NCBI RefSeq assembly: GCF_005281345.1
Contig: NZ_SZXJ01000035.1
Span: forward strand, 186,001 to 250,000
From: Citrobacter sp. wls619
GTDB taxonomy: Bacteria > Pseudomonadota > Gammaproteobacteria > Enterobacterales > Enterobacteriaceae
DNA: 64,000 nucleotides
Direction of reading: 5' to 3'
Positions 51,409 to 62,294 of this stretch are shown here, one piece after another. Both the position numbers and the translations under genes were made by a program. The notes under the pieces were generated by a model. That model saw only the letters and a list, made by a program, of their open reading frames with translations. It made no database searches and was not told where the DNA came from. The first letter of the stretch is position 1, and each line of letters opens with the position of its first letter.

Positions 51409-52074
51409 TTAAATCCAACCGCGTTCCGCAAAAGAAACGTACTCTCCGCGCCCAATGACCAGATGATCAAGCACCCGGATATCCATGAACTGACAGCATT
51501 TCACAACACGCTCGGTGATGAGTTTATCTGCTTTACTCGGCTCTGCACAACCCGAGGGGTGATTATGTGCAAGGATCACCGCTGACGCATTCATTTTTAT
51601 CGCTTCACGCACAATTTCTCGCGGATGCACCTCAACATGGCTAAGCGTGCCGGAAAAAAGTTTGCTGTGTTTAATCACGCGATGTTGAGAATCCATAAAG
51701 ATCACCAGAAAGATCTCGCGTTCCTCTTGCGCGAGCTGGCTTTGCAGAAATTCTCGCGCCATTTCCGGGCTAAGTAACGCGCGCTCCTCCATCATTCGCA
51801 CGTTATGGTAGCGCCTTGCCAGTTCGGCAATCCCTTTAAGCTGTGCATACTTCGCAAGGCCAATGCCGTGAACGTGGCTAAACGCCATATAGTCTGCTGA
51901 TAACAGGCCATGCAGCGAACCAAAATGCTGAATCAATTCTTTTGCCAGCGTCAGCACATCTTTACTCAGAATCCCGGTGCGTAAAAAAAGCGCCAGCAGC
52001 TCAACATCGCTAAGTGAACCAGCCCCCTGCGCCAACAGTTTTTCCCGGGGCATCATACGTCCTGTATTTTCCAT
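51409..52074 (-). CDS. radC: RadC/YicR family JAMM-domain protein
   Basis: A 221-residue protein with an N-terminal helix-hairpin-helix region ([18 protein letters not shown]) and a C-terminal MPN/JAMM domain with the metal motif HVEVHPREI...[17 protein letters not shown]. It was long listed as a DNA repair protein, but the E. coli radC phenotype was later traced to recG, so its function is open. It is divergent from coaBC across 168 bases. Confidence 0.94.
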   Translation of the reverse strand: MENTGRMMPREKLLAQGAGSLSDVELLALFLRTGILSKDVLTLAKELIQHFGSLHGLLSADYMAFSHVHGIGLAKYAQLKGIAELARRYHNVRMMEERALLSPEMAREFLQSQLAQEEREIFLVIFMDSQHRVIKHSKLFSGTLSHVEVHPREIVREAIKMNASAVILAHNHPSGCAEPSKADKLITERVVKCCQFMDIRVLDHLVIGRGEYVSFAERGWI

Positions 52075-52242
52075 GCTTCCCCCTCCTTTCGCGTCCGCAT
52101 AGTGGCATAACGCCTGTCGCGAATCGACGCTCTGTTTTCACTTCTTCGTAGCGGCTCGCAAACTGAAGCGCGGGCAAAAGCACGACTCATTGCGGATTGT
52201 GATAAAATATCCGCCTTCTGGTGTAACCCAACAGGAAAGATC

Positions 52243-53466
52243 ATGATGAGCCTGGCCGGTAAAAAAATCGTACTTGGCGTCAGTGGCGGCATTGCTGCGT
52301 ACAAAACCCCTGAACTGGTGCGTCGTTTACGGGAACGCGGCGCTGACGTCCGCGTAGCAATGACTGAGGCGGCAAAAGCCTTTATTACTCCCCTGAGCTT
52401 ACAGGCAGTTTCGGGCTATCCGGTATCTGACAGCCTGCTTGACCCCGCTGCAGAAGCCGCAATGGGTCATATTGAACTGGGTAAATGGGCCGATTTGGTT
52501 ATTCTGGCTCCCGCCACGGCAGACCTGATTGCTCGCGTCGCAGCAGGTATGGCCAACGATCTGGTTTCAACAATCTGTCTGGCGACCCCTGCCCCTGTTG
52601 CAGTGCTGCCAGCCATGAACCAGCAAATGTACCGCGCCGCCGCAACCCAACACAATCTTGGCGTCCTCGCCTCCCGCGGTTTGCTTATCTGGGGACCCGA
52701 CAGTGGTAGCCAGGCATGTGGCGATATCGGTCCTGGCCGTATGCTGGCTCCCTTAACAATTGTGGATATGGCGGCAGAACATTTTTCGTCTGTAAACGAT
52801 CTGCAACATCTCAATATCATGATAACCGCGGGCCCAACGCGCGAACCGCTGGATCCCGTGCGTTATATTTCCAACCACAGCTCCGGGAAAATGGGATTTG
52901 CTATCGCCGCCGCCGCAGCCAAACGCGGGGCGAATGTCACACTGGTGTCGGGTCCGGTTTCGCTGCCCACTCCCGCTTTTGTAAAGCGCGTCGATGTCAT
53001 GACGGCATTAGAAATGGAAGCCGCCGTGCAATCTTCAGTGCAGCAGCAGCATATTTTTATTGGCTGCGCCGCGGTTGCTGATTATCGCGCGGAGACCGTC
53101 GCCCACGAAAAAATCAAAAAGCAGGCGACGCAGGGCAATGAATTAACAGTAAAAATGGTCAAGAATCCGGATATTATTGCCGGCGTTGCCGCACTGGATG
53201 CTAACCGTCCTTTTGTCGTTGGGTTTGCCGCCGAAACAAATAATGTGGAAGAATATGCCCGGCAAAAACGCCTCCGCAAAAACCTTGATGTGATCTGTGC
53301 GAACGATGTTTCGCTTTCTACTCAAGGATTTAATAGCGATAGCAACGCATTACACCTTTTTTGGCAGGATGGAGATAAAGTCTTACCGCTTGAGCGCAAA
53401 GAACTCCTGGGCCAATTATTACTCGACGAGATCGTGACCCGTTATGATGAAAAAAATCGACGTTAA
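52243..53466 (+). CDS. coaBC: Bifunctional phosphopantothenoylcysteine decarboxylase/synthetase CoaBC (Dfp)
   Basis: A 407-residue fused enzyme making 4'-phosphopantetheine. The N-terminal FMN-dependent CoaC domain (about residues 1-190) has GGIAAYK, the active His in [11 protein letters not shown] and PAMNQQMY; the C-terminal CoaB domain has [25 protein letters not shown] and the KxKK element KIKKQ. Two adjacent ATG codons (52243, 52246) are possible starts after AGGAAAG. Its 3' end overlaps dut by 23 bases. Confidence 0.97.
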   Translation: MMSLAGKKIVLGVSGGIAAYKTPELVRRLRERGADVRVAMTEAAKAFITPLSLQAVSGYPVSDSLLDPAAEAAMGHIELGKWADLVILAPATADLIARVAAGMANDLVSTICLATPAPVAVLPAMNQQMYRAAATQHNLGVLASRGLLIWGPDSGSQACGDIGPGRMLAPLTIVDMAAEHFSSVNDLQHLNIMITAGPTREPLDPVRYISNHSSGKMGFAIAAAAAKRGANVTLVSGPVSLPTPAFVKRVDVMTALEMEAAVQSSVQQQHIFIGCAAVADYRAETVAHEKIKKQATQGNELTVKMVKNPDIIAGVAALDANRPFVVGFAAETNNVEEYARQKRLRKNLDVICANDVSLSTQGFNSDSNALHLFWQDGDKVLPLERKELLGQLLLDEIVTRYDEKNRR

Positions 53467-53902
53467 AATTCTTGACCCGCGCGTAGGGAAACAATTTCCG
53501 CTCCCGACGTACGCCACCTCTGGTTCTGCCGGACTTGACCTGCGTGCCTGTCTTGATGACGCCGTAGAATTAGCGCCTGGCGCAACGACGCTGGTGCCAA
53601 CTGGGTTAGCCATCCATATCGCCGATCCCTCACTGGCCGCGGTGATGTTGCCACGCTCTGGTCTGGGTCATAAGCACGGTATCGTACTGGGTAACCTGGT
53701 CGGTTTGATTGATTCCGACTATCAGGGTCAGCTGATGGTGTCCATCTGGAACCGTGGCCAGGATAGCTTCACCATTGAACCTGGTGAACGTATTGCACAG
53801 ATGGTCTTTGTACCGATTGTGCAGGCTGAATTTAATCTGGTGGAAGAGTTTGAAGCCACCGATCGTGGCGAAGGCGGCTTCGGCCATTCCGGGCGCAAGT
53901 AA
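53444..53902 (+). CDS. dut: Deoxyuridine 5'-triphosphate nucleotidohydrolase Dut
   Basis: A 152-residue trimeric dUTPase that removes dUTP and supplies dUMP. All five motifs are visible: [32 protein letters not shown] and the flexible C-terminal [10 protein letters not shown]. It starts inside coaBC (23-base overlap), with ATG 53444 or the next codon as start. Essential in E. coli. Confidence 0.98.
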   Translation: MMKKIDVKILDPRVGKQFPLPTYATSGSAGLDLRACLDDAVELAPGATTLVPTGLAIHIADPSLAAVMLPRSGLGHKHGIVLGNLVGLIDSDYQGQLMVSIWNRGQDSFTIEPGERIAQMVFVPIVQAEFNLVEEFEATDRGEGGFGHSGRK

Positions 53903-53943
53903 CCCGTAAAGAAGCATCCCGCAGCGTAATAACGCAATAACAT

Positions 53944-53965
53944 ACCGCAAACAGTCGTTTGCGGT
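53944..53965. repeat. Hairpin between dut and slmA
   Basis: Perfect 9-base arms ACCGCAAAC/GTTTGCGGT with a 4-base loop, not followed by a T-run. It lies 40 bases after the dut stop and could slow read-through into slmA. Confidence 0.5.
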
Positions 53966-54018
53966 CGCTGTGTGGATGCCTGCCTGGCAAGTGCTTATTT
54001 TCAGGGGTATTTTGTAAC

Positions 54019-54615
54019 ATGGTAGAAAAGCAAACTGCGAAAAGGAATCGTCGCGAAGAAATACTTCAGTCGCTGGCGCTGATGCTGGAATCCAGTGATG
54101 GAAGCCAGCGTATCACAACAGCAAAACTGGCAGCCTCTGTGGGCGTTTCCGAAGCGGCATTGTATCGCCATTTTCCCAGCAAGACCCGCATGTTCGATAG
54201 CCTGATTGAGTTTATCGAAGATAGTCTGATTACCCGTATCAATCTGATCTTAAAAGATGAAAAGGACACCAACGCACGTCTGCGCCTGATCGTTCTGCTG
54301 ATTTTAGGGTTCGGTGAACGTAACCCCGGTCTGACGCGCATTCTGACCGGGCATGCGCTCATGTTTGAACAGGATCGTCTGCAAGGCCGTATTAACCAGC
54401 TTTTTGAACGCATTGAGGCACAGTTGCGCCAGGTTCTGCGAGAAAAAAGAATGCGTGAAGGCGAAGGTTACACCGTAGATGAAACGCTGCTGGCCAGCCA
54501 GTTGTTGGCTTTCTGCGAAGGTATGCTGTCCCGGTTTGTACGTAGCGAATTTAAATATCGTCCAACGGATGATTTCGACACCCGCTGGCCGTTGGTGGCT
54601 GCTCAGTTGCAGTAA
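54019..54615 (+). CDS. slmA: Nucleoid occlusion factor SlmA
   Basis: A 198-residue TetR-family DNA-binding protein that blocks FtsZ ring formation over the nucleoid. The helix-turn-helix is [30 protein letters not shown] at about residues 30-60 (written here in part as seen), and the C-terminal helices match E. coli SlmA closely. ATG 54019 gives the exact E. coli length; the frame is open 20 codons further upstream without homology. Confidence 0.97.
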   Translation: MVEKQTAKRNRREEILQSLALMLESSDGSQRITTAKLAASVGVSEAALYRHFPSKTRMFDSLIEFIEDSLITRINLILKDEKDTNARLRLIVLLILGFGERNPGLTRILTGHALMFEQDRLQGRINQLFERIEAQLRQVLREKRMREGEGYTVDETLLASQLLAFCEGMLSRFVRSEFKYRPTDDFDTRWPLVAAQLQ

Positions 54616-54628
54616 CGGATTCGTTTAG

Positions 54629-54678
54629 TCCGGCCTACGGGGTTACGTAGGCCGGATAAGCGCAGCGCCATCCGGCAG
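54629..54678. repeat. REP pair (BIME-like) between slmA and pyrE
   Basis: GTCCGGCCTACGGGGTTACGTAGGCCGGAT, in two opposed arms, is followed by a second half unit AAGCGCAGCGCCATCCGGCAG. This is a two-unit REP arrangement between convergent genes. Confidence 0.8.
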
Positions 54679-54681
54679 TTC

Positions 54682-55323
54682 TTAAACGCCGAACTCTTCG
54701 CGATATGCTCGCACGGCTGCCAGATGCTCTGCCATTTCAGGCTTCTCTTCCAGATAGGCAATCAGGTCTTTCAGGGTAACAATAGAAATCACCTTGCAAC
54801 CATAGTCTCGTTCTACTTCCTGGATAGCTGAAATCTCGCCACGTCCACGTTCCTGACGATCGAGAGAAATCAATACGCCAGCAAGCCGTGCGCCATTCGC
54901 CTGGATAATCTCCATTGACTCACGAATCGCTGTCCCGGCGGTGATCACATCATCAACCAACATCACACGACCTTGTAGCGCGCTCCCTACCAGGTTACCG
55001 CCTTCGCCGTGGGTCTTAGCCTCTTTACGGTTAAAGCAGTACGGCAAATCTTTGTCGTGATGCTCCGCCAGTGCAACAGCTGTTGTGGTAGCGATAGGAA
55101 TACCTTTGTACGCCGGGCCAAAAAGCAGATCAAAATCAATACCGGAATCCACCAGCGCCTCGGCATAAAAACGGCCTAGCAGTGCCAGATCGCGCCCGGT
55201 ATTAAACAGCCCGGCGTTGAAGAAATAGGGGCTTTTGCGCCCGGATTTCAGCGTAAATTCGCCAAACTTTAGTACCTGCTTGCTAAGCGCAAACTCAATA
55301 AACTGGCGCTGATACGGTTTCAT
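54682..55323 (-). CDS. pyrE: Orotate phosphoribosyltransferase PyrE
   Basis: A 213-residue enzyme converting orotate to OMP in pyrimidine synthesis. The PRPP-binding motif is [13 protein letters not shown], and [13 protein letters not shown] is the flexible catalytic loop. ATG 55323 gives the E. coli length. It follows rph by 65 bases, and the gap contains the attenuator described separately, so expression is tuned by UTP-dependent coupling of transcription with translation of rph. Confidence 0.98.
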   Translation of the reverse strand: MKPYQRQFIEFALSKQVLKFGEFTLKSGRKSPYFFNAGLFNTGRDLALLGRFYAEALVDSGIDFDLLFGPAYKGIPIATTTAVALAEHHDKDLPYCFNRKEAKTHGEGGNLVGSALQGRVMLVDDVITAGTAIRESMEIIQANGARLAGVLISLDRQERGRGEISAIQEVERDYGCKVISIVTLKDLIAYLEEKPEMAEHLAAVRAYREEFGV

Positions 55324-55354
55324 GGATTCGCTCCTCATCTCACTTTATTACAGA

Positions 55355-55384
55355 CAAAAAAAAGGCGACTAATCAGTCGCCTTT
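55355..55384 (-). terminator. pyrE attenuator
   Basis: On the minus strand AAAGGCGACT-GATT-AGTCGCCTTT is followed by a run of eight T. It starts five bases after the rph stop codon, so ribosomes finishing rph can disrupt it. This is the classical pyrE attenuator. Confidence 0.93.
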
Positions 55385-55388
55385 AAAA

Positions 55389-56105
55389 TCAATTTTCTAA
55401 CGCCGCCTTCTGCGTCGCTACAATGGATTCGATTCCCCCTCGGGCCAATGCCAGTAGGGTGAGTAGCTCTTCGTGGCTGAATGGCTCGCCTTCTGCCGTA
55501 CCTTGCACCTCAATAATGCGACCGTCCTCGGTCATCACTACGTTCATGTCGGTCTCTGCAGCAGAATCTTCAACGTATTCCAGGTCGCAGAGTGCTTCGC
55601 CATTCACAATACCTACGGAGACCGCCGCAACCATCCCTTTCATTGGGTTGGTTTTCAGCTTACCGCTTGCTACCAGTTTGTTCAGCGCGTCAGCCAAAGC
55701 GACACAAGCACCGGTAATGGATGCGGTACGCGTACCGCCATCAGCCTGGATAACATCGCAGTCCAGCGTAATGGTGAACTCGCCAAGGGTTTTCAGGTCA
55801 ACTGCGGCACGCAGCGCACGCGCAATAAGACGCTGAATCTCCATGGTGCGGCCACCCTGCTTACCTTTCGCCGCTTCGCGCGCGTTACGGGTATGCGTGG
55901 CACGAGGCAGCATGCCATATTCGGCGGTGATCCATCCCTGGCCCTGGCCTTTCAGGAAACGCGGAACACCTTCATCAATAGACGCGGTACACAGCACTTT
56001 GGTATCACCAAATTCGACCAGCACGGAGCCTTCAGCGTGTTTTGTATAATTACGGGTCAGGGTGACGGGACGCACCTGATTGGCACTACGACCTGCTGGA
56101 CGCAT
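55389..56105 (-). CDS. rph: Ribonuclease PH
   Basis: A 238-residue phosphorolytic 3'-5' exoribonuclease that trims tRNA precursors. [14 protein letters not shown] at the start, [18 protein letters not shown] and [19 protein letters not shown] are family hallmarks. The reading frame is complete; E. coli K-12 MG1655 carries a frameshift near the 3' end that lowers pyrE expression, and that defect is absent here. It is divergent from yicC. Confidence 0.97.
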   Translation of the reverse strand: MRPAGRSANQVRPVTLTRNYTKHAEGSVLVEFGDTKVLCTASIDEGVPRFLKGQGQGWITAEYGMLPRATHTRNAREAAKGKQGGRTMEIQRLIARALRAAVDLKTLGEFTITLDCDVIQADGGTRTASITGACVALADALNKLVASGKLKTNPMKGMVAAVSVGIVNGEALCDLEYVEDSAAETDMNVVMTEDGRIIEVQGTAEGEPFSHEELLTLLALARGGIESIVATQKAALEN

Positions 56106-56230
56106 GATAAAATCTCCGGCTTGAAACGAATGTGGCTGCGCATTATACGGACTTCCGACGGTTATTCCTATCCTGACAAGACGTGGATGGCTATAATCCT
56201 CTCATCTCATCGTCAAAAACAGGAACGTCT

Positions 56231-57094
56231 ATGATCCGCAGCATGACCGCCTACGCCCGGCGTGAAATCAAGGGTGAATGGGGTAGCGCTACCTGGGAAA
56301 TGCGCTCGGTAAACCAGCGTTATCTGGAAACCTATTTTCGTCTGCCGGAGCAGTTCCGTAGTCTTGAACCTGTTGTGCGTGAGCGCATCCGCACACGTCT
56401 GACACGCGGTAAAATCGAATGCACGCTGCGTTTTGAACCTGATGCCAGCGCACAAGGCGAGCTTATTCTGAATGAAAAGCTCGCTAAACAGCTCGTTAGC
56501 GCTGCTAACTGGGTCAAGATGCAGAGCGATGAAGGCGAAATTAATCCGGTCGATATCCTGCGCTGGCCGGGTGTAATGGCCGCTCAGGAGCAAGACCTGG
56601 ATGCTATTGCCGCTGAAATCCTCGCCACGCTTGACGGTACACTGGATGATTTCATTGTCGCACGTGAAACTGAAGGTCAGGCGCTGAAGGCGCTGATCGA
56701 GCAGCGTCTGCAAGGCGTCAGCGCTGAAGTGACGAAGGTACGTGCGCATATGCCGGAGATTCTGCAATGGCAGCGTGAACGTCTGGTGGCCAGACTGGAA
56801 GATGCTCAGGTGCAACTGGAAAATAACCGTCTTGAGCAAGAGCTGGTGCTGATGGCACAGCGTATCGATGTGGCAGAAGAGTTAGATCGTCTGGAAGCCC
56901 ACGTCAAAGAAACCTACAACATTCTGAAGAAAAAAGAGGCGGTTGGTCGTCGTCTGGACTTCATGATGCAGGAATTCAACCGTGAGTCGAACACCCTGGC
57001 ATCCAAGTCTATCAATGCCGAGGTGACGAATTCCGCGATTGAGCTGAAGGTATTGATCGAGCAAATGCGCGAGCAGATCCAGAACATCGAGTAA
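56231..57094 (+). CDS. yicC: YicC family endoribonuclease
   Basis: A 287-residue protein of the YicC family (YicC-like N-terminal region and DUF1732 at the C-terminus). The start MIRSMTAYARREI with AGGAACG upstream gives the E. coli length. The C-terminal motif EELDRLEAHV...GRRLDFMMQEFNRESNTLASKS is highly conserved. Recent work describes family members as endoribonucleases, with E. coli YicC implicated in decay of the small RNA RyhB. It is divergent from rph and followed by the accessory cassette at 57.2-58.3 kb. Confidence 0.95.
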   Translation: MIRSMTAYARREIKGEWGSATWEMRSVNQRYLETYFRLPEQFRSLEPVVRERIRTRLTRGKIECTLRFEPDASAQGELILNEKLAKQLVSAANWVKMQSDEGEINPVDILRWPGVMAAQEQDLDAIAAEILATLDGTLDDFIVARETEGQALKALIEQRLQGVSAEVTKVRAHMPEILQWQRERLVARLEDAQVQLENNRLEQELVLMAQRIDVAEELDRLEAHVKETYNILKKKEAVGRRLDFMMQEFNRESNTLASKSINAEVTNSAIELKVLIEQMREQIQNIE

Positions 57095-57196
57095 TTTTGC
57101 ATACCACGCCTATGCTATCGTAAATCACAAGATAGCCTGCTAAATGCGGGCTATCTGTACCGTCAATAAGTGCTAACTGATATAAAATTAGAGTAA

Positions 57197-57637
57197 TTAT
57201 TTCTCTGGCATATACTTGTCGTTATAAATACTCTTCAGAATATCAACCCGAACAGCGTTGCTGCTGTTCATCTTCACTACTGTCAGTACTTCATCAGATC
57301 CCCTGTGGCGCCAGCATTCTCCCTCTATATCGCATTTTTCCTGTTTTTCATAGCCCACCATTGAGAGATATTCACTAATTTTCCACGTATCCCTGGTATT
57401 ATGGAACGTCACACTCCATACATCGGCCTTAGGGCCAGAAATGTTCGTATAATTAAAGTCATACACCTGGGATATTCTCGGCATTCTTTTTAAAACTTGG
57501 GGAGTGTAATAATCATATTTGGCTTTATCAAACTCTGTATATTGTGCGTTACCTGCAAGTCTCATTTTAATATTAGGCCAGAAATAAGAGCCGCATATAA
57601 CTATTACCATCAGCACTATTATGGCTGCCTGTTTCAT
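57197..57637 (-). CDS. Uncharacterised membrane-anchored protein, possible immunity partner
   Basis: A 146-residue protein I do not recognise. Residues 1-23 (MKQAAIIVLMVIVICGSYFW) form a transmembrane anchor or uncleaved signal, leaving a periplasmic domain of about 120 residues with two cysteines (KCDIEGECW) that could form a disulfide. I start it at ATG 57637 with AAGGGAAG upstream. It lies 13 bases downstream of the larger gene at 57651-58322 and is surely co-transcribed. The order large cytosolic-looking protein then small periplasm-facing partner resembles effector-immunity pairs, but this is inference only. Confidence 0.7.
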   Translation of the reverse strand: MKQAAIIVLMVIVICGSYFWPNIKMRLAGNAQYTEFDKAKYDYYTPQVLKRMPRISQVYDFNYTNISGPKADVWSVTFHNTRDTWKISEYLSMVGYEKQEKCDIEGECWRHRGSDEVLTVVKMNSSNAVRVDILKSIYNDKYMPEK

Positions 57638-57650
57638 ATGCTTCCCTTTT

Positions 57651-58322
57651 TTACCAGTTAACGACCGTTCCATCTCTGGAAACTATTTTAACGTTACCAG
57701 ACCTAAAGTCGCTGTAAGGTATCACTGTTCTCATGAATGAGGGTAAAACACCTTTTACAGGATGAGCTAAAGCTGATTTCATCGGATCGGGAAATAAAAT
57801 CGGTTGGAATGAGGTGTTTTTAAAAGAGCCGATTGGACCATAATAATCCCAACGTCTGAGGGCTTCCTCTTTGCTGACGGGCTGCAATAGCGGGAATGGG
57901 TTACTATATGAGACTACGCGGTAGAACCCCAGCAAATCGGATACTAAATCCTCACCACTGAAACCGCTGACGGTGTAAAGATAAAAGGGGAAATTTGACT
58001 GTAAACCTTCAAAACGATGAGCAAGCGCCATCATCATGGAAAGCGCTATACTATATCGCTCAAATAAGCTGCGCCCTTTTCTAATTCTCCATCTGATGAA
58101 CTTCCCAATGGTGAGCCCTCCTCTTCCCATACTCTGAGTGTATTTTATATCGTAATAATCCTTTACTGAATGCTCGCCTTGGTGCATATCCGAGAGTAAC
58201 TTTCTGACATCATCTCCTCGAGCATGTCCCATATCTATCCACCCCAAAACTTCGGTGTAGATTATCCCACTTCTTAAAATTCCAGCCTCTCTGCCATCCT
58301 GAATTTCTTCTCTTACGCTCAT
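57651..58322 (-). CDS. Uncharacterised protein, DUF4056-like
   Basis: A 223-residue protein without a signal peptide. The segment GWIDMGHARGDD (Asp30, His33, Asp37/38) and the later FSGEDLVSDLLGFYR resemble motifs I recall from DUF4056 proteins; I hold that link with modest confidence. The conserved His/Asp/Glu pattern suggests an enzyme. ATG 58322 has GGAG at the right spacing and is preferred to the GTG three codons upstream. With the next gene it forms a two-gene operon inserted between yicC and yicG, a position occupied by dinD in E. coli K-12. Confidence 0.65.
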   Translation of the reverse strand: MSVREEIQDGREAGILRSGIIYTEVLGWIDMGHARGDDVRKLLSDMHQGEHSVKDYYDIKYTQSMGRGGLTIGKFIRWRIRKGRSLFERYSIALSMMMALAHRFEGLQSNFPFYLYTVSGFSGEDLVSDLLGFYRVVSYSNPFPLLQPVSKEEALRRWDYYGPIGSFKNTSFQPILFPDPMKSALAHPVKGVLPSFMRTVIPYSDFRSGNVKIVSRDGTVVNW

Positions 58323-58520
58323 GTCTATCACTCCGACTGACTAAATGCTGAAGATTTTGCTGTAAATGCCCCTACACACATAGAAGCGATAGCTGAGGGG
58401 GGCTATTTTTCAGAATAGAGGCCGCTGAATATCAGAGTTTACTCATGATGACTTCCCTAATGGCTTCTGGCGTGTCAACTTGTCCTATGGTTGGGGAGTG
58501 ATAGCTTGATGAAATATCAT

Positions 58521-58558
58521 ACGTAGCCCGCCAGTAAACGGCGGCGCTACGTGTTTTT
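58521..58558 (+). terminator. Orphan rightward terminator
   Basis: A strong stem ACGTAGC-CCGCC / GGCGG-C-GCTACGT is followed by GTTTTTA on the plus strand. No rightward gene ends here: the nearest upstream plus-strand gene is yicC, more than 1.4 kb away across a leftward operon. Confidence 0.75.
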
Positions 58559-58743
58559 ACCGATGCGTTGGTACTTCCACATTCAATCCGAATTATATTT
58601 TCTCATCATTTATTATCACCACTCATAACTCAAAGCGCATACCATAACGCGTTTACAGCAAATTCGCATTAGCTGTAGTTATTAAAATCACTTCACCTTA
58701 GAAAATCTCAATCGTGACAATGCGCACAAATCGTTAACCTTAG

Positions 58744-58762
58744 CCCCCAGCAAATCAGGGGG
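58744..58762 (+). promoter_or_regulatory. Hairpin covering the yicG ribosome-binding site
   Basis: CCCCC and GGGGG, nine bases apart, can pair; the GGGGGAAG arm is the only ribosome-binding sequence for yicG (ATG 58768). Confidence 0.4.
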
Positions 58763-58767
58763 AAGAC

Positions 58768-61109
<2,342 letters not shown>

Positions 61110-61238
61110 TCATCGAAACAGAGCGGCAAAAATTCATCATGCGAACAGCTTTCCTGGCATTTTCACTTTTTGCAGCAAACCGCCAGTAAAACAGGAAACT
61201 GGTACGCAAAACGCAATAAACATGCGCAAAAAGTGTGA

Positions 61239-61946
<708 letters not shown>

Positions 61947-62000
61947 ACCCACATTCAGTATCATGCCCAGTCATTTCTTCACCTGTGGAGCATTTTAAGT

Positions 62001-62276
62001 ATGGCACGCGTAACTGTTCAGGACGCTGTAGAGAAAATTGGTAACCGTTTTGACCTGGTACTGGTCGCCGCGCGTCGCGCTCGTCAGATGCAGGTAGGCG
62101 GAAAGGATCCGCTCGTACCGGAAGAAAACGATAAAACTACCGTAATCGCGCTGCGCGAAATCGAAGAAGGTCTGATCAACAACCAGATCCTCGACGTACG
62201 TGAGCGCCAGGAACAGCAAGAGCAGGAAGCCGCTGAATTACAAGCCGTTACCGCTATTGCTGAAGGTCGTCGTTAA
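62001..62276 (+). CDS. rpoZ: RNA polymerase omega subunit RpoZ
   Basis: A 91-residue protein, identical in length to E. coli omega: [20 protein letters not shown] at the start, [15 protein letters not shown] in the middle, and a Glu/Gln-rich tail. It helps assemble beta-prime and forms part of ppGpp site 1 on RNA polymerase. It precedes spoT by 18 bases. Confidence 0.98.
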
Positions 62277-62294
62277 TCACAAAGCGGGTCGCCC

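Larger units (their letters stand above)
58323..58767. other. Intergenic region upstream of the cassette and yicG
   Basis: No gene is supported in these 445 bases. The left part holds the promoter of the leftward cassette; the middle holds a rightward terminator-like hairpin (listed separately) with no gene in front of it; the right 200 bases are AT-rich and hold the yicG promoter. Confidence 0.6.

Noticed and set aside
58389-58410. Second hairpin with a T-run (ATAGC/GCTAT) in the gap before yicG
   Set aside because: The stem is only five base pairs and would be unstable; the T-run is part of the stem.
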